A DNA stretch of 64,000 nucleotides from Streptomyces sp. V1I1 (GTDB lineage: Bacteria > Actinomycetota > Actinomycetes > Streptomycetales > Streptomycetaceae), in NCBI RefSeq assembly GCF_030817355.1, contig NZ_JAUSZH010000001.1:6076501-6140500 (forward strand), written 5' to 3'. The notes under the pieces are model-generated. The model did not search any database. It had not been told where the DNA came from and saw nothing but the letters and a program-made list of their open reading frames with translations. Positions 1 to 7,698 of the stretch are shown one piece after another. The translations under genes were made by a program, and so were the position numbers. Position 1 is the first letter of the stretch, and every line of letters begins with the position of its first letter.

Positions 1-18
1 TCGTGCTCACGGCGGGGA

Positions 19-1038
19 TCAGACCTGGCCGGCCTTCTCCAGAGCGGTGCAGCAGGTGTCGACGAGCAGCCGCGTCACCACGTACGGGTCGACGTTGGCG
101 TTCGGGCGGCGGTCCTCGATGTAGCCCTTGCCGTCCTGCTCGACCTGCCACGGGATACGGACCGAGGCGCCGCGGTCGGAGACGCCGTAGCTGTACTCGT
201 TCCACGGGGCGGTCTCGTGCAGACCGGTCAGCCGGTCGTCGATGCCCGCGCCGTAGTTCTTGACGTGGTCGAGCGGCTTGGAGCCCTCGCCCAGCGACTC
301 GCTTGCGGTGATGATCGCGTCGTAGCCCTCGCGCATCGCCTTGGTCGAGAAGTTGGTGTGCGCGCCCGCGCCGTTCCAGTCGCCCTTCACCGGCTTGGGG
401 TCGAGCGTCGCGGAGACCTGGAAGTCCTCGGCGGTGCGGTAGAGCAGCCAGCGCGCGATCCACAGCTGGTCGGAGACCTCCAGCGGGGCGAGCGGGCCGA
501 CCTGGAACTCCCACTGGCCCGGCATGACCTCGGCGTTGATGCCGGAGATGCCGAGGCCCGCCTTGAGGCAGTTCTCCAGGTGCGCCTCGACGACGTCACG
601 GCCGAAGATCTCGTCCGCGCCGACGCCGCAGTAGTAGCCACCCTGCGCGGCCGGGAAGCCGCCCTCGGGGAAGCCGAGGGGGCGGGCGCCCTTGAAGAAG
701 GTGTACTCCTGCTCGATGCCGAAAATCGGCTCCTGGGCGGCGAACTTCTCGGCGACCTCGGCGAGCGCGGAACGCGTGTTGGACTCGTGCGGGGTCATGT
801 CCGTGTTGAGGACCTCGCACATGACGAGGACGTCGCTGCCGCCGCGGATCGGGTCCGGGCAGGAGAAGACCGGCTTGAGAACGCGGTCGGACGCGTGGCC
901 CTCAGCCTGGTTGGTGCTGGATCCGTCGAAGCCCCAGATGGGCAGCTCGGCACCATCCGTCAGTATCTTCGTCTTCGAGCGAAGCTTGGCGGTCGGCTCG
1001 GTGCCGTCGATCCAGATGTACTCAGCCTTGAAGGTCAC
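19..1038 (-). CDS. glnII: Glutamine synthetase type II (GlnII)
   Basis: ATP-dependent ligation of ammonium to glutamate in the cytoplasm, by the short eukaryote-like glutamine synthetase that actinomycetes carry beside GlnA. About 339 residues, the usual GSII length. Visible family motifs are GFDGSSTNQA near residue 40, EQEYTFF near residue 110, GAGAHTNFST near residue 235 and RIPWQVE near the C-terminus. I chose GTG at 1038 because AGGATGAGG lies just upstream; an ATG three codons earlier would sit directly on that ribosome site. A four-part GlnR-type box lies 54 to 91 bases upstream, so expression under nitrogen limitation is expected. GSII enzymes are not controlled by adenylylation. Identification is very secure. 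Confidence 0.97.
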   Translation of the reverse strand: MTFKAEYIWIDGTEPTAKLRSKTKILTDGAELPIWGFDGSSTNQAEGHASDRVLKPVFSCPDPIRGGSDVLVMCEVLNTDMTPHESNTRSALAEVAEKFAAQEPIFGIEQEYTFFKGARPLGFPEGGFPAAQGGYYCGVGADEIFGRDVVEAHLENCLKAGLGISGINAEVMPGQWEFQVGPLAPLEVSDQLWIARWLLYRTAEDFQVSATLDPKPVKGDWNGAGAHTNFSTKAMREGYDAIITASESLGEGSKPLDHVKNYGAGIDDRLTGLHETAPWNEYSYGVSDRGASVRIPWQVEQDGKGYIEDRRPNANVDPYVVTRLLVDTCCTALEKAGQV

Positions 1039-1091
1039 GGGCCTCATCCTTTGCGGGTGCAGCGGTATGCCGCGCAGCTTCGCAATCCGTG

Positions 1092-1129
1092 ATTTCCCGG
1101 CCGTTGCCCGTCTGTGAACCCCACGTTAC
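1092..1129 (-). promoter_or_regulatory. GlnR box upstream of glnII
   Basis: Read on the minus strand this is GTAAC, six bases, TTCAC, six bases, GCAAC, six bases, GAAAT. The spacing of four half-sites by six bases matches the GlnR consensus (gTnAc-n6-GaAAc twice). It lies 54 to 91 bases before the chosen glnII start, where an activator of glnII should bind. Confidence 0.85.
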
Positions 1130-1167
1130 GCCGGGCCGGTGACGGCCCTGCCGACGTCGTGAGCCGG

Positions 1168-1393
1168 TCAGCCCGCCGCGCCGAACACGCGGTGCAGCTC
1201 CCGAATCCTGGAGCGGGTCTCTTCCCGGTCGCCCAGCAGGAATTTGTCGTTCCATTTCCACAGCAGCTCGCCGCTGATGACACTGCTGGCTCCACCACAG
1301 CATCGGCTCCACACCCTGCCGCGCCAGCACGGCCGCCACCGCCTGCGCATACGGCCGGCCCTCCGTGGACGAAGCTATGAACACGCGCGTCAT
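1168..1393 (-). pseudogene. TIR-like nucleotide-binding protein relic
   Basis: The first 34 codons read as the start of a predicted nucleotide-binding TIR-like protein: the opening MTRVFIASSTEG is the typical beta strand and loop of that family, followed by the helix and VEPMLWW. The frame is then lost near 1310. A different frame continues with VISGELLWKWNDKF and ends in RIRELHRVFGAAG at a stop at 1168. The total is about 75 residues against roughly 150 for the smallest family members, and the central Asp/Glu-containing part is missing, so an internal deletion plus frameshift is likely. It lies downstream of, and on the same strand as, a broken vWA gene and may be the dead effector of the same module. 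The family call rests on the N-terminus only. Confidence 0.55.
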
Positions 1394-1464
1394 GCGGGCT
1401 GCTCCTGCCGCTCACCTGCCGCGGGCGTCGCCCGGCCGCGCCGCCCCCCCGTGGTGCCCGGAGT

Positions 1465-3453
1465 TTAGTCTCTGGCCATCCGCTCCACCCCCTGCTTGAG
1501 CAGGGACTCGAAGCCCGCTGAACGGATCCGGCGGACAAGATCGGCGTAGCTCGTGCCCAGCGCCTCGGCAGTCCGGCCCAGATGCCAGTCGTGGTCGTGC
1601 AGCCGGTTCAGCAGATGGCCGCGCCGGATCTGCGCCTCGGAGAGCCGGAAGGTCTTGAGATAGGCGACGCGCCCCTTGTGGTCGGTGATCGCCTCGCCGA
1701 TGTGCTGCTCGGACTCCCCGCGCCTGAAGGGCGGCAGGAAACGCCACAGGCTGAACGAGCCCATCGCGTAGACCCGCTCGAAGGAGTACGACGCGTCGAG
1801 CAGCCGGGCCGCCGGCAGCGTGTCGTGGTTCCCGGCCCACGCGCGCTCCTGCGCCCGGGCCGCGGCCCGGAGGTCGGCGAGCGTCTTCAGGTGCCCGCCG
1901 TCGCGGATGCGCGCCTCGAAGTCCGGCACCGGGCCGCCGTAGAAGGCGTACTGGTGGACCAGTTCCCCGTACAGATCCTCGATCAGGGACGGGTGCAGGG
2001 CGCGGTAGTCGGCCGGATGCGGTACGACGAAGGCCGCGGCGAGTGAGTCGGCGGCGTACACCAGCACTCCGCACTGACCGGGGTGGATCTCGAAGATCCG
2101 CAGCGCTTCCCCGGTACGGCCTTCCGCGAACTGCGCTATCTCCACCAGCGCCGCCAGATCCTCCGCGTCGCGGATGCCGGCCGTCGGCACGCTCGGCGCG
2201 AGGCGGCGCACATCGAAGCCGTCCGCGTCGTATACAGGGTTCACATGCACGACACTTGTGCTCCGGTCGGGGTCGAGCCGGGTGCGCCAGACCCGCAGCA
2301 CCTCGCCGGCCGGTCCCGGCGGCGCGTTGTCCCAGCCGTCCGAGACGATCACCAGCCGCTCGGGGGAGTGCTCCAGGGCGTCAGGATCCGGGTGCCGAGC
2401 GGAGTCGGCCCCCACGGCCGCACCAGCAGCGGATCGGCCGAGCCCGAGGTCCAGTGCGCGCGGTACGAACCGGCCAGCGCCTCCAGCAGGGAGTGGCAGC
2501 CGAGCGCGACCGCGAGCGGACGGCGGCGCTTGACGCCCGAGCCGGACGAGGAATAGCTGTCGTCCAGCACGGCCGCGACCCGTCCCAACGTCCCGGCGTA
2601 CGGCCCCGCGGCCCGCAGCGCCGCGGCCCGCAGCGCGCCGGTCAGCTCGGCCCGCCGCCGCAGCCGCTCCGCACGCTCGAGCGAGAGGACATACAGGGCG
2701 AGGCGGGTGAGGGGCATGACGCTCAGCTCGGTTCGCGTCCCGGCCGCCTGCGTACGCAGCCGCTCAAGACGGGTCATCCGCGGCGCGATCCGCTCCAGGA
2801 ACGCCTCGCGCGCGACGCCGTGCTTCGCCGCGAAGCCCTCGGCGACGGTGAACGGCAGCTCGTAGACCGCGCTCTGCTCGAAGTGGGCGCGGCGGTAGGC
2901 CTCCAGGAAGCCGTGGTCGTAGCGCACGCGCTTGCCCGGCCGGAACAGGAAGTCGCCGAACTCACCCTTGCCGAACGGGAGATGGGCGTGCCGGGCCGCG
3001 GTCTTCAGCCCGCTGCGGTACTTCACCGCGTCATGGCCGAGGTCGGGACGCGCCGCCAGCCAGTCGCGCAGGATCGCGCGCGTACGGCGGTTGTTGACCT
3101 TGGCGGCGCGCAGCGTACGGAACAGCCGGTAGACACGCTGCGGCGGCAGCACGGCAAGCCGGGCCGCGATCAGCCGCCCCTCCGCCCGCTTCTGCTCGGC
3201 GCTCGCGTCGCCCGCCGTGCGCAGCAGCTGCTCCACGATCCGCGCGGCGTTGTGGTCGTTGATGTCGAGGGCGAGCGAAGACGCGGACACGGAACGGTAA
3301 TTGACCCGTACGTACTCGTGCAAGAAGGAGAGCGACAGCCGCTGCTCATACGCCTGCGAGCGGAATTCGCGCTGTCCGGTCGCCGTGACGGCGGCGTTCA
3401 CGAAGAGGGGCACGTCCTCGGCCGCGATCAGGGCCGGCGTAGGTCTCCGCCAT
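1465..3453 (-). pseudogene. vWA-domain protein with Fis-like C-terminal HTH, frameshifted
   Basis: Two reading frames join into one protein of about 660 residues. The first part is helical and leads into a von Willebrand A domain with the MIDAS pattern DDSYSSSGS. Near 2383 one base seems missing (CTGAC where CTGGAC is expected). The frame then resumes with ALEHSPERLVIVSDGWDN, which carries the second MIDAS Asp. A further domain follows, ending in a Fis-type helix-turn-helix (HLGRTAEALGTSYADLVRRI). ATG at 3453 has a good AGGGGG site, but the body of the protein is in another frame, so a second lesion near 3435 is likely; a GTG at 3476 would avoid it. The layout resembles Ro60/TROVE-like vWA proteins, and the last domain may be the one called ARPP-2 in comparative studies; both are recollections. 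Function unknown. Confidence 0.6.
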
Positions 3454-3634
3454 TGATTCCCCCTACGTACACACACGGAGGCCGGCCGGGGAATGGGGGC
3501 GCGATCAGCGAAATCACTGCGTCACAAGCAAGTCCCGGAAGTCGCACCGGAGTCCCGCGGCCGGTTGACGAAAAACGTAACACCGCTGGCTTTGCCTTCC
3601 CCGGGATTTTTCCGCGGTTGGCACACTGGGTGGT

Positions 3635-4549
3635 ATGACGAAGCCCGCAAAGCAGCCGCGTGTCGGACTCCTCGGCGCCGGTCCCTGGGCGGAGCGCACC
3701 CAGGCCCCCGCGCTCGCCGCCCACCCTGATGTCGACTTCGCCGGGGTGTGGGCCAGGCGGCCCGAGGCGGGCGCCGCCCTCGCCGCCGCGTACGGCACCA
3801 CGGCCTACTCCGGCGAGGACGGCGCCGACGCCCTCTTCGCCGCCTGTGACGCGGTCTCCTTCGCGCTGCCGCCGGACGTCCAGGCGCCGCTCGCGGCCAG
3901 GGCGGCCGCGGCCGGCTGCCATCTTCTGCTGGACAAGCCGGTCGCGACGAGCGTGGCGGCGGCGCGGGAGACGGCGTTGGCGGCGGAGCGCGCCGGGGTC
4001 GCCTCGGTGGTCTTCTGCACGCTGCGCTTCGCCGCGGACACAGTGCCCTGGATCGCTGAACAGGCGGCGATGGACGGCTGGTTCACGGCCCACGCGCAGT
4101 GGCTCGGCTCGCTGTACGCGCCCGGCGGTGACAGCCCGTACGCCGCGTCGCCGTGGCGGCGTGAGAAGGGCGGGCTGTGGGATGTCGGCCCGCATGTGCT
4201 GTCCGTGCTGATCCCGGTACTGGGCGATGTGACGGCGGTGACGGCGGCGCGCGGCCCGGTGGACACCGCGCATCTGGCGCTGCGGCACACCTCGGGGGCG
4301 TCGAGCACGGCGACACTGGGCCTGAGCGCGCCGGTGAAGGCGGCGGGCGCGAGCATCGAGCTCGTCGGCGACCGGGGGACGGTGGCGATGCCGCAGCGGG
4401 GCGACGCGGTGAGCTCATTCGGTGCGGCGGTGGACGCGCTGCTGGAGTCGGCGCGTACGGGGCGGGCGCACGACTGCGACGTACGGTTCGGGCTGCGGCT
4501 GACCGAAATCCTCGCTGAGGCGGAGGCGGAGCTTCTGCAGCGCGGGTAG
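3635..4549 (+). CDS. Gfo/Idh/MocA-family oxidoreductase
   Basis: NAD(P)-dependent oxidoreductase of the glucose-fructose oxidoreductase / inositol dehydrogenase family. The N-terminus VGLLGAGPWAERT is the dinucleotide-binding beta-alpha-beta turn. LLLDKPVATS near residue 98 is the family EKP motif with D for E, containing the catalytic-site Lys. The C-terminal half has the usual mixed sheet with GGLWDVGPHVLSVL, whose Asp and His sit at the substrate pocket in relatives. At 304 residues it is shorter than the usual 330 to 380. It stands alone and converges on the next gene across a strong hairpin. The substrate, probably a sugar or cyclitol, cannot be read from the sequence. Confidence 0.9.
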   Translation: MTKPAKQPRVGLLGAGPWAERTQAPALAAHPDVDFAGVWARRPEAGAALAAAYGTTAYSGEDGADALFAACDAVSFALPPDVQAPLAARAAAAGCHLLLDKPVATSVAAARETALAAERAGVASVVFCTLRFAADTVPWIAEQAAMDGWFTAHAQWLGSLYAPGGDSPYAASPWRREKGGLWDVGPHVLSVLIPVLGDVTAVTAARGPVDTAHLALRHTSGASSTATLGLSAPVKAAGASIELVGDRGTVAMPQRGDAVSSFGAAVDALLESARTGRAHDCDVRFGLRLTEILAEAEAELLQRG

Positions 4550-4561
4550 CAGGGAGCGGGC

Positions 4562-4606
4562 CAGGACGGTGCCGTCGCCATGAGGGTGGAGAACGGCACC
4601 GTCCTG
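4562..4606. terminator. Bidirectional terminator hairpin
   Basis: Perfect 14-base inverted repeat (CAGGACGGTGCCGT at 4562-4575 with its complement at 4593-4606) between two convergent genes that end at 4549 and 4621. Confidence 0.8.
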
Positions 4607-4620
4607 ATTTCCGTCAGGGA

Positions 4621-5334
4621 TCAGCCGACGCGTTCGATCCGCGCCTTGCGGATCAGGAACTTGCCGGGCTCGCGGACCTGCTCGAAGGCCGCGTTGTTCA
4701 GCAGGGCGCAGCTGCCGGAGACGGAGGCGACCTTGACGGTCGTGGACTTGCTGTTGTCGAGGTTGGTCACCTTGAGGGTGGTGCCGACCGGGAACTGGTT
4801 GCTGGAGGCGGCGGGCGCGCCGCCCTCACCGGACAGGGTCACGGTCGAGCCCGCGCAGACGACTTCGCCGCCGGCGCCCTGGTCGCCGCCTTGATTGTTG
4901 CCGTCTTGGTCGCCGGCCGGCGGCTGCTCTTCGGCGGGCGGCTGCTCCTCCGCGGGCGGGTCGGCGGGCGGCTGTCCCTCGGCCGGCGGCTGCTCTTCAG
5001 CCGGGGGCTGCCCTTCGGCCGGGGGCTGCTCGGCGGGAGGAGCGGCCTCGCCCCCACCCCCTCCGACTTCGCACCCGGAAGCCGCCTGCTTCCGCTTGAT
5101 CTCCTCGATCACAGCCTGCCGGTTGGCGATCCGCGCCTCGGACTGCGCATCCGGATTCGCACGCTGGCCGGCGATGAAGTTCTCGTTGTTCTGCAGGGCG
5201 GTGACCAGTCCGTCGCAGGCTACCGACGCCTGGCTGGTGCCGGTCATCGCCACTGCCGTACCGCCGATTGCGACGGCGGCGCCGACGAACAGAGCGATCT
5301 TCTTCTTCGGGCTGAGGGTCTTCTTGCGGGACAC
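4621..5334 (-). CDS. Secreted protein with Pro-rich linker and RlpA-like barrel domain
   Basis: About 237 residues. The start is GTG at 5334 with AGGAG seven bases upstream. A Lys-rich N-terminus (SRKKTLSPKKK) precedes one hydrophobic segment and GTSQAS, a plausible signal peptide. A helical part with two Cys follows, then a linker of some 60 residues built from PPAEEQ and PPAEGQ units, then a C-terminal domain of about 80 residues. In that domain FPVGTTLKVTNLDNSKS matches the core of RlpA/expansin double-psi barrels, and a paired Cys sits near CALLNNAAFEQV. The catalytic Asp and HGP-type motif of lytic RlpA are not visible, so binding to the cell wall rather than cleavage is more likely. The domain call is inference. 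Confidence 0.65.
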   Translation of the reverse strand: MSRKKTLSPKKKIALFVGAAVAIGGTAVAMTGTSQASVACDGLVTALQNNENFIAGQRANPDAQSEARIANRQAVIEEIKRKQAASGCEVGGGGGEAAPPAEQPPAEGQPPAEEQPPAEGQPPADPPAEEQPPAEEQPPAGDQDGNNQGGDQGAGGEVVCAGSTVTLSGEGGAPAASSNQFPVGTTLKVTNLDNSKSTTVKVASVSGSCALLNNAAFEQVREPGKFLIRKARIERVG

Positions 5335-5430
5335 GATGGGACTCCTGTCGGGTCGATTCCGTGTGCCGTTACGTACGAGTAGGAATCCCGGCTTTCTCAG
5401 CCGCCCCACCTACAACATCCTTAACTTTCC

Positions 5431-6026
5431 TTAAGGCAGTGAGCGGCAGAGAGCGTCCAGCGCACCGCCGTAGGTGTGTTCGGGCGGCGTCGCGTATCCG
5501 AGTGAAGGCGGCGGCCTGGCAGGGGCTGGCGGTGGAGGGGCTGGCCGACTACCGCCACCCGGACTTTCCGGCGGACGCGACGGGCGGCACGCTCGGTCCC
5601 CGGCGGGAGTTGGAGCACGGCATGCAGCCCCGCCGCGATCCCGGTCACCCGCACCTGCGGAGCCCGCTCCGCCAGGACGGCCGTCAACTGGTCGCGCCGG
5701 CGCCGGTGGCGCTGCCGCATCTTGCGTACATGACGGTCGTACGCACCCGAGGCGATGAAGTCCGCGAGCGTGAGCTGCTCCGTGGCGCTCGACCACTGCT
5801 CGCGCTCGCCCTTCGCCGTCACGATGTCGTCGACCAGCTGCTCGGGCAGCACCATCCAGCCGATCCGCAGAGTGGGGGAGAGACTCTTGCTCACCGACCC
5901 CATCAGCACCACCCGGTCGGGGTCGAGGCTCTGCACCGCGCCGACCGGCTGACGGTCGTAGCGGAACTCGCCGTCGTAGTCGTCCTCCAGCACGGACCCC
6001 GTAGCCCGCTGGGCGCGCCAGCCCAT
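5431..6026 (-). pseudogene. MocR/PdxR-type regulator, C-terminal fragment
   Basis: The reading frame begins inside the aminotransferase-like domain of a MocR regulator: VLEDDYDGEFRYDRQPVG is the conserved stretch with the PLP-pocket Asp and Tyr, and SVSKSLSPTLRIGW carries the PLP Lys. The first half, including the winged helix, is missing. The frame is lost near 5530, and the genuine C-terminus (PPEHTYGGALDALCRSL) is found in another frame ending at 5431. A 5' deletion plus a frameshift makes this dead. The 150 bases upstream (6027-6176) show no coding capacity. Confidence 0.75.
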
Positions 6027-6176
6027 GTCCCCACCTGAGCAACAACGGTGGGAAGGGGGCCGCCGACCGGCACGGCCAGTGGCCGCCCCACAGCTAGCCG
6101 CAGCGGGCTCGCCGTTCTGCGGGTCCGTTTGGTGCTGATTGCAGTCCGGGCCGTCGAACCGGGGATCTTGGAGTGT

Positions 6177-6746
6177 TCAGGGAACCGGACGCAGGCCGTC
6201 GAAGGTGACGGCGACCAGGCGGGTCACGGCGTCCTGGGAGGTCAGGGCGGCCGCGGCGGCCAGGGCATGGAGGCAGTACTGGGCGAGCTCGGCGGGCGGG
6301 ACGTCGGAGCGCAGGTCACCGGCCTCGACGGCCTCGGCGAGAAGGTGCTGGAGCATGCCGTGCAGGTGCCGCTCGGCGTGGGTGACGTGCTCACCCTGGT
6401 GCAGGAGGGCGGCGAGTTCGCCACCGTGCCGCTGCCGGGCGATGCCCGCGTACGCCTCCAGCACCGCAGTCAGGCGCTCCACGGCGGTGCCGGCCTGGTC
6501 GCGGATGCCCGCGAGCTGCTGGAGGTGGCCGGCGACCTGGCGCTCGTGCCAGGCCAGCAGGACGGCTTCGACGTCGGAGAAGTACTTGTAGAGCGTCGCG
6601 CGGCCGATGCCGGTCTGCTCGGCGACCTGGGACATGGTCACCGACCGCAGGCCGCCCTGGGCCACCAGCTTCGCGGTGGTGTCCAGGATCGCCTCACGCA
6701 CGGCGGCGCGGTGCGCGTCGATCGTCTCGTTCCACAGCTTCGGCAC
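6177..6746 (-). CDS. TetR/AcrR-family transcriptional regulator
   Basis: Predicted repressor of 189 residues. The N-terminal helix-turn-helix reads LRSVTMSQVAEQTGIGRATLYKYFSD in overlapping pieces at about residues 30 to 55, the classic TetR DNA-binding pattern. The rest is an all-helical ligand and dimer domain ending GLRPVP. GTG at 6746 is the best in-frame start; its ribosome site is weak. It is divergent from a two-gene membrane unit, and a perfect 13-base palindrome lies in the 85-base gap. That makes self-regulation and control of the neighbours likely. The inducer is unknown; the copper genes begin 0.7 kb further on. Confidence 0.9.
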   Translation of the reverse strand: MPKLWNETIDAHRAAVREAILDTTAKLVAQGGLRSVTMSQVAEQTGIGRATLYKYFSDVEAVLLAWHERQVAGHLQQLAGIRDQAGTAVERLTAVLEAYAGIARQRHGGELAALLHQGEHVTHAERHLHGMLQHLLAEAVEAGDLRSDVPPAELAQYCLHALAAAAALTSQDAVTRLVAVTFDGLRPVP

Positions 6747-6794
6747 CCACCCAGGATACGGGCGTCCACAGGCGATACACTCGGTTTTAGGTAG

Positions 6795-6807
6795 AGACAA
6801 TATGTCT
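6795..6807. promoter_or_regulatory. Candidate TetR operator
   Basis: Perfect inverted repeat AGACAATATGTCT (5-base arms, 3-base centre) in the gap between the divergent TetR gene and the small membrane-protein gene. It is A/T-rich against a very G/C-rich background and lies 25 bases before the ATG at 6832, well placed to block that promoter. Confidence 0.65.
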
Positions 6808-6831
6808 TGAAAAACTAGGGTGGAGGGCGTC

Positions 6832-6978
6832 ATGGCAGGCTCACCGAACCGTCCCGACGACGACGGCGAGGGGGCGCCGCGCTGGGTGAAGGTGTCCGCG
6901 GCGATCACCGTCGTCCTGGTCGTGGTGTTCGTCATCGTGCACCTGGCAGGCGGCGGAATGACGGGACATACGCCGTGA
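6832..6978 (+). CDS. Small single-pass membrane protein
   Basis: 48 residues, with a good GGTGGAGGG ribosome site four bases upstream. The first 20 residues are polar and acidic (RPDDDGEG). One hydrophobic helix follows (AAITVVLVVVFVIVHL), then a short Gly-rich tail with His and Met (GGGMTGHTP). The stop overlaps the GTG of the next gene (GTGA), so the two are translationally coupled and probably act together in the membrane. The Met/His tail near copper genes is suggestive but proves nothing. No family recognised. Confidence 0.7.
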   Translation: MAGSPNRPDDDGEGAPRWVKVSAAITVVLVVVFVIVHLAGGGMTGHTP

Positions 6979-7502
6979 AGCCTTTCGGCCCGCGGCTGCG
7001 CAAGCTGACCCTCACCCTCCACGTCACCGCCTCGGTCGGCTGGCTGGGCGCGGTCGCGGCCTTCCTGGCCCTCGCCGTGGCCGGGCTGACCAGCAGCGCG
7101 CCGCAGACCGTGCGGGGCGCCTACCTGGCCATGGACGTGGTGGGCTGGTACGTGATCGTGCCGTTGAGCGTCGCCTCCCTGCTGACCGGGGTGGTGCAGT
7201 CGCTCGGGACGGTGTGGGGGCTGCTGCGGCACTACTGGGTGATCGCGAAACTGCTGATCACCGTGGTCGCGACCCTGCTGCTGCTGGTCCACATGCAGCC
7301 GGTCGGCCACCTGGCCGCCGCGGCCGCCCGGGCGGCGCTCGCGGGCGGCGAGCTTCAGGGCATGCGTATCCAGCTGATCGCGGACGCGGCCGCCGCCCTG
7401 CTGGTGCTGCTCACGGCGGCCGCCCTGTCTCTGTTCAAGCCGCGCGGGGTGACCCGCTACGGCCGCCGCCGCCAGCGTGAGCAGAGCCCGCTGCCGCGCT
7501 GA
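6975..7502 (+). CDS. Four-helix integral membrane protein (DUF2269-like)
   Basis: 175 residues with four clear hydrophobic segments: residues about 13-33, 53-75, 87-105 and 125-145. Polar residues inside the first and third helices (LHVTASVGW; LRHYWVIAKLL; LLLVHM) include two His facing into the bundle, as in small haem- or metal-binding membrane proteins. The basic tail (YGRRRQREQ) should be cytoplasmic. GTG at 6975 overlaps the stop of the upstream small gene. The pair is divergent from a TetR gene across a shared operator and is followed by a strong hairpin. Function unknown. Confidence 0.75.
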   Translation: MKPFGPRLRKLTLTLHVTASVGWLGAVAAFLALAVAGLTSSAPQTVRGAYLAMDVVGWYVIVPLSVASLLTGVVQSLGTVWGLLRHYWVIAKLLITVVATLLLLVHMQPVGHLAAAAARAALAGGELQGMRIQLIADAAAALLVLLTAAALSLFKPRGVTRYGRRRQREQSPLPR

Positions 7503-7514
7503 ACCCGCCCGCCT

Positions 7515-7537
7515 GGCTGACCGGCTTGCGGTCAGCC
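7515..7537. terminator. Terminator hairpin
   Basis: Perfect 9-base stem (GGCTGACCG, five-base loop, CGGTCAGCC) just after the membrane gene that ends at 7502. Its right arm touches the end of a gene relic on the opposite strand. Confidence 0.75.
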
Positions 7538-7618
7538 AACGGCACCGAGCAGTTCGTTGCACGCCTGCTCGCAGGAGCGGCAGGTTTCGGCACAGACGCG
7601 GGCAGTGCTCGTGCATGA
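7532..7618 (-). pseudogene. Fragment of a Cys-rich copper-storage gene
   Basis: The last 28 codons of a second copy of the gene at 9252-9662. The relic reads MHEHC, then after one extra C near 7603 continues RVCAETCRSCEQACNELLGAVG, against MHEHCRICAEACRSCEQACNE in the intact copy. Only the 3' end survives, at the edge of the copper block. A partial duplication or deletion during island rearrangement is the simplest origin. Confidence 0.75.
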
Positions 7619-7698
7619 CTGGTCAGACAGTCGGGCCGCGCTGCCTCGGACTGCCGGATTTCGCTCTGACTGTCTTCTCATGGCGGAAGCCCGTCGGC

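Noticed and set aside
3..263. Open frame on the plus strand inside glnII
   Set aside because: It is antisense to a certain glnII gene and shows only the Arg/Pro/Ser-rich composition of GC-rich shadow frames.
2043..3638. 531-codon plus-strand frame
   Set aside because: Antisense to the vWA gene; low-complexity Arg/Pro/Gly translation, no motif and no ribosome site. Long shadow frames are normal at this GC content.
6027..6176. Attachment-site or tRNA-end remnant between the MocR fragment and the TetR gene
   Set aside because: The stretch GTCGAACCGGGGATC looks slightly like a tRNA 3' arm, but no paired stem and no CCA end follow, and no integrase is adjacent.
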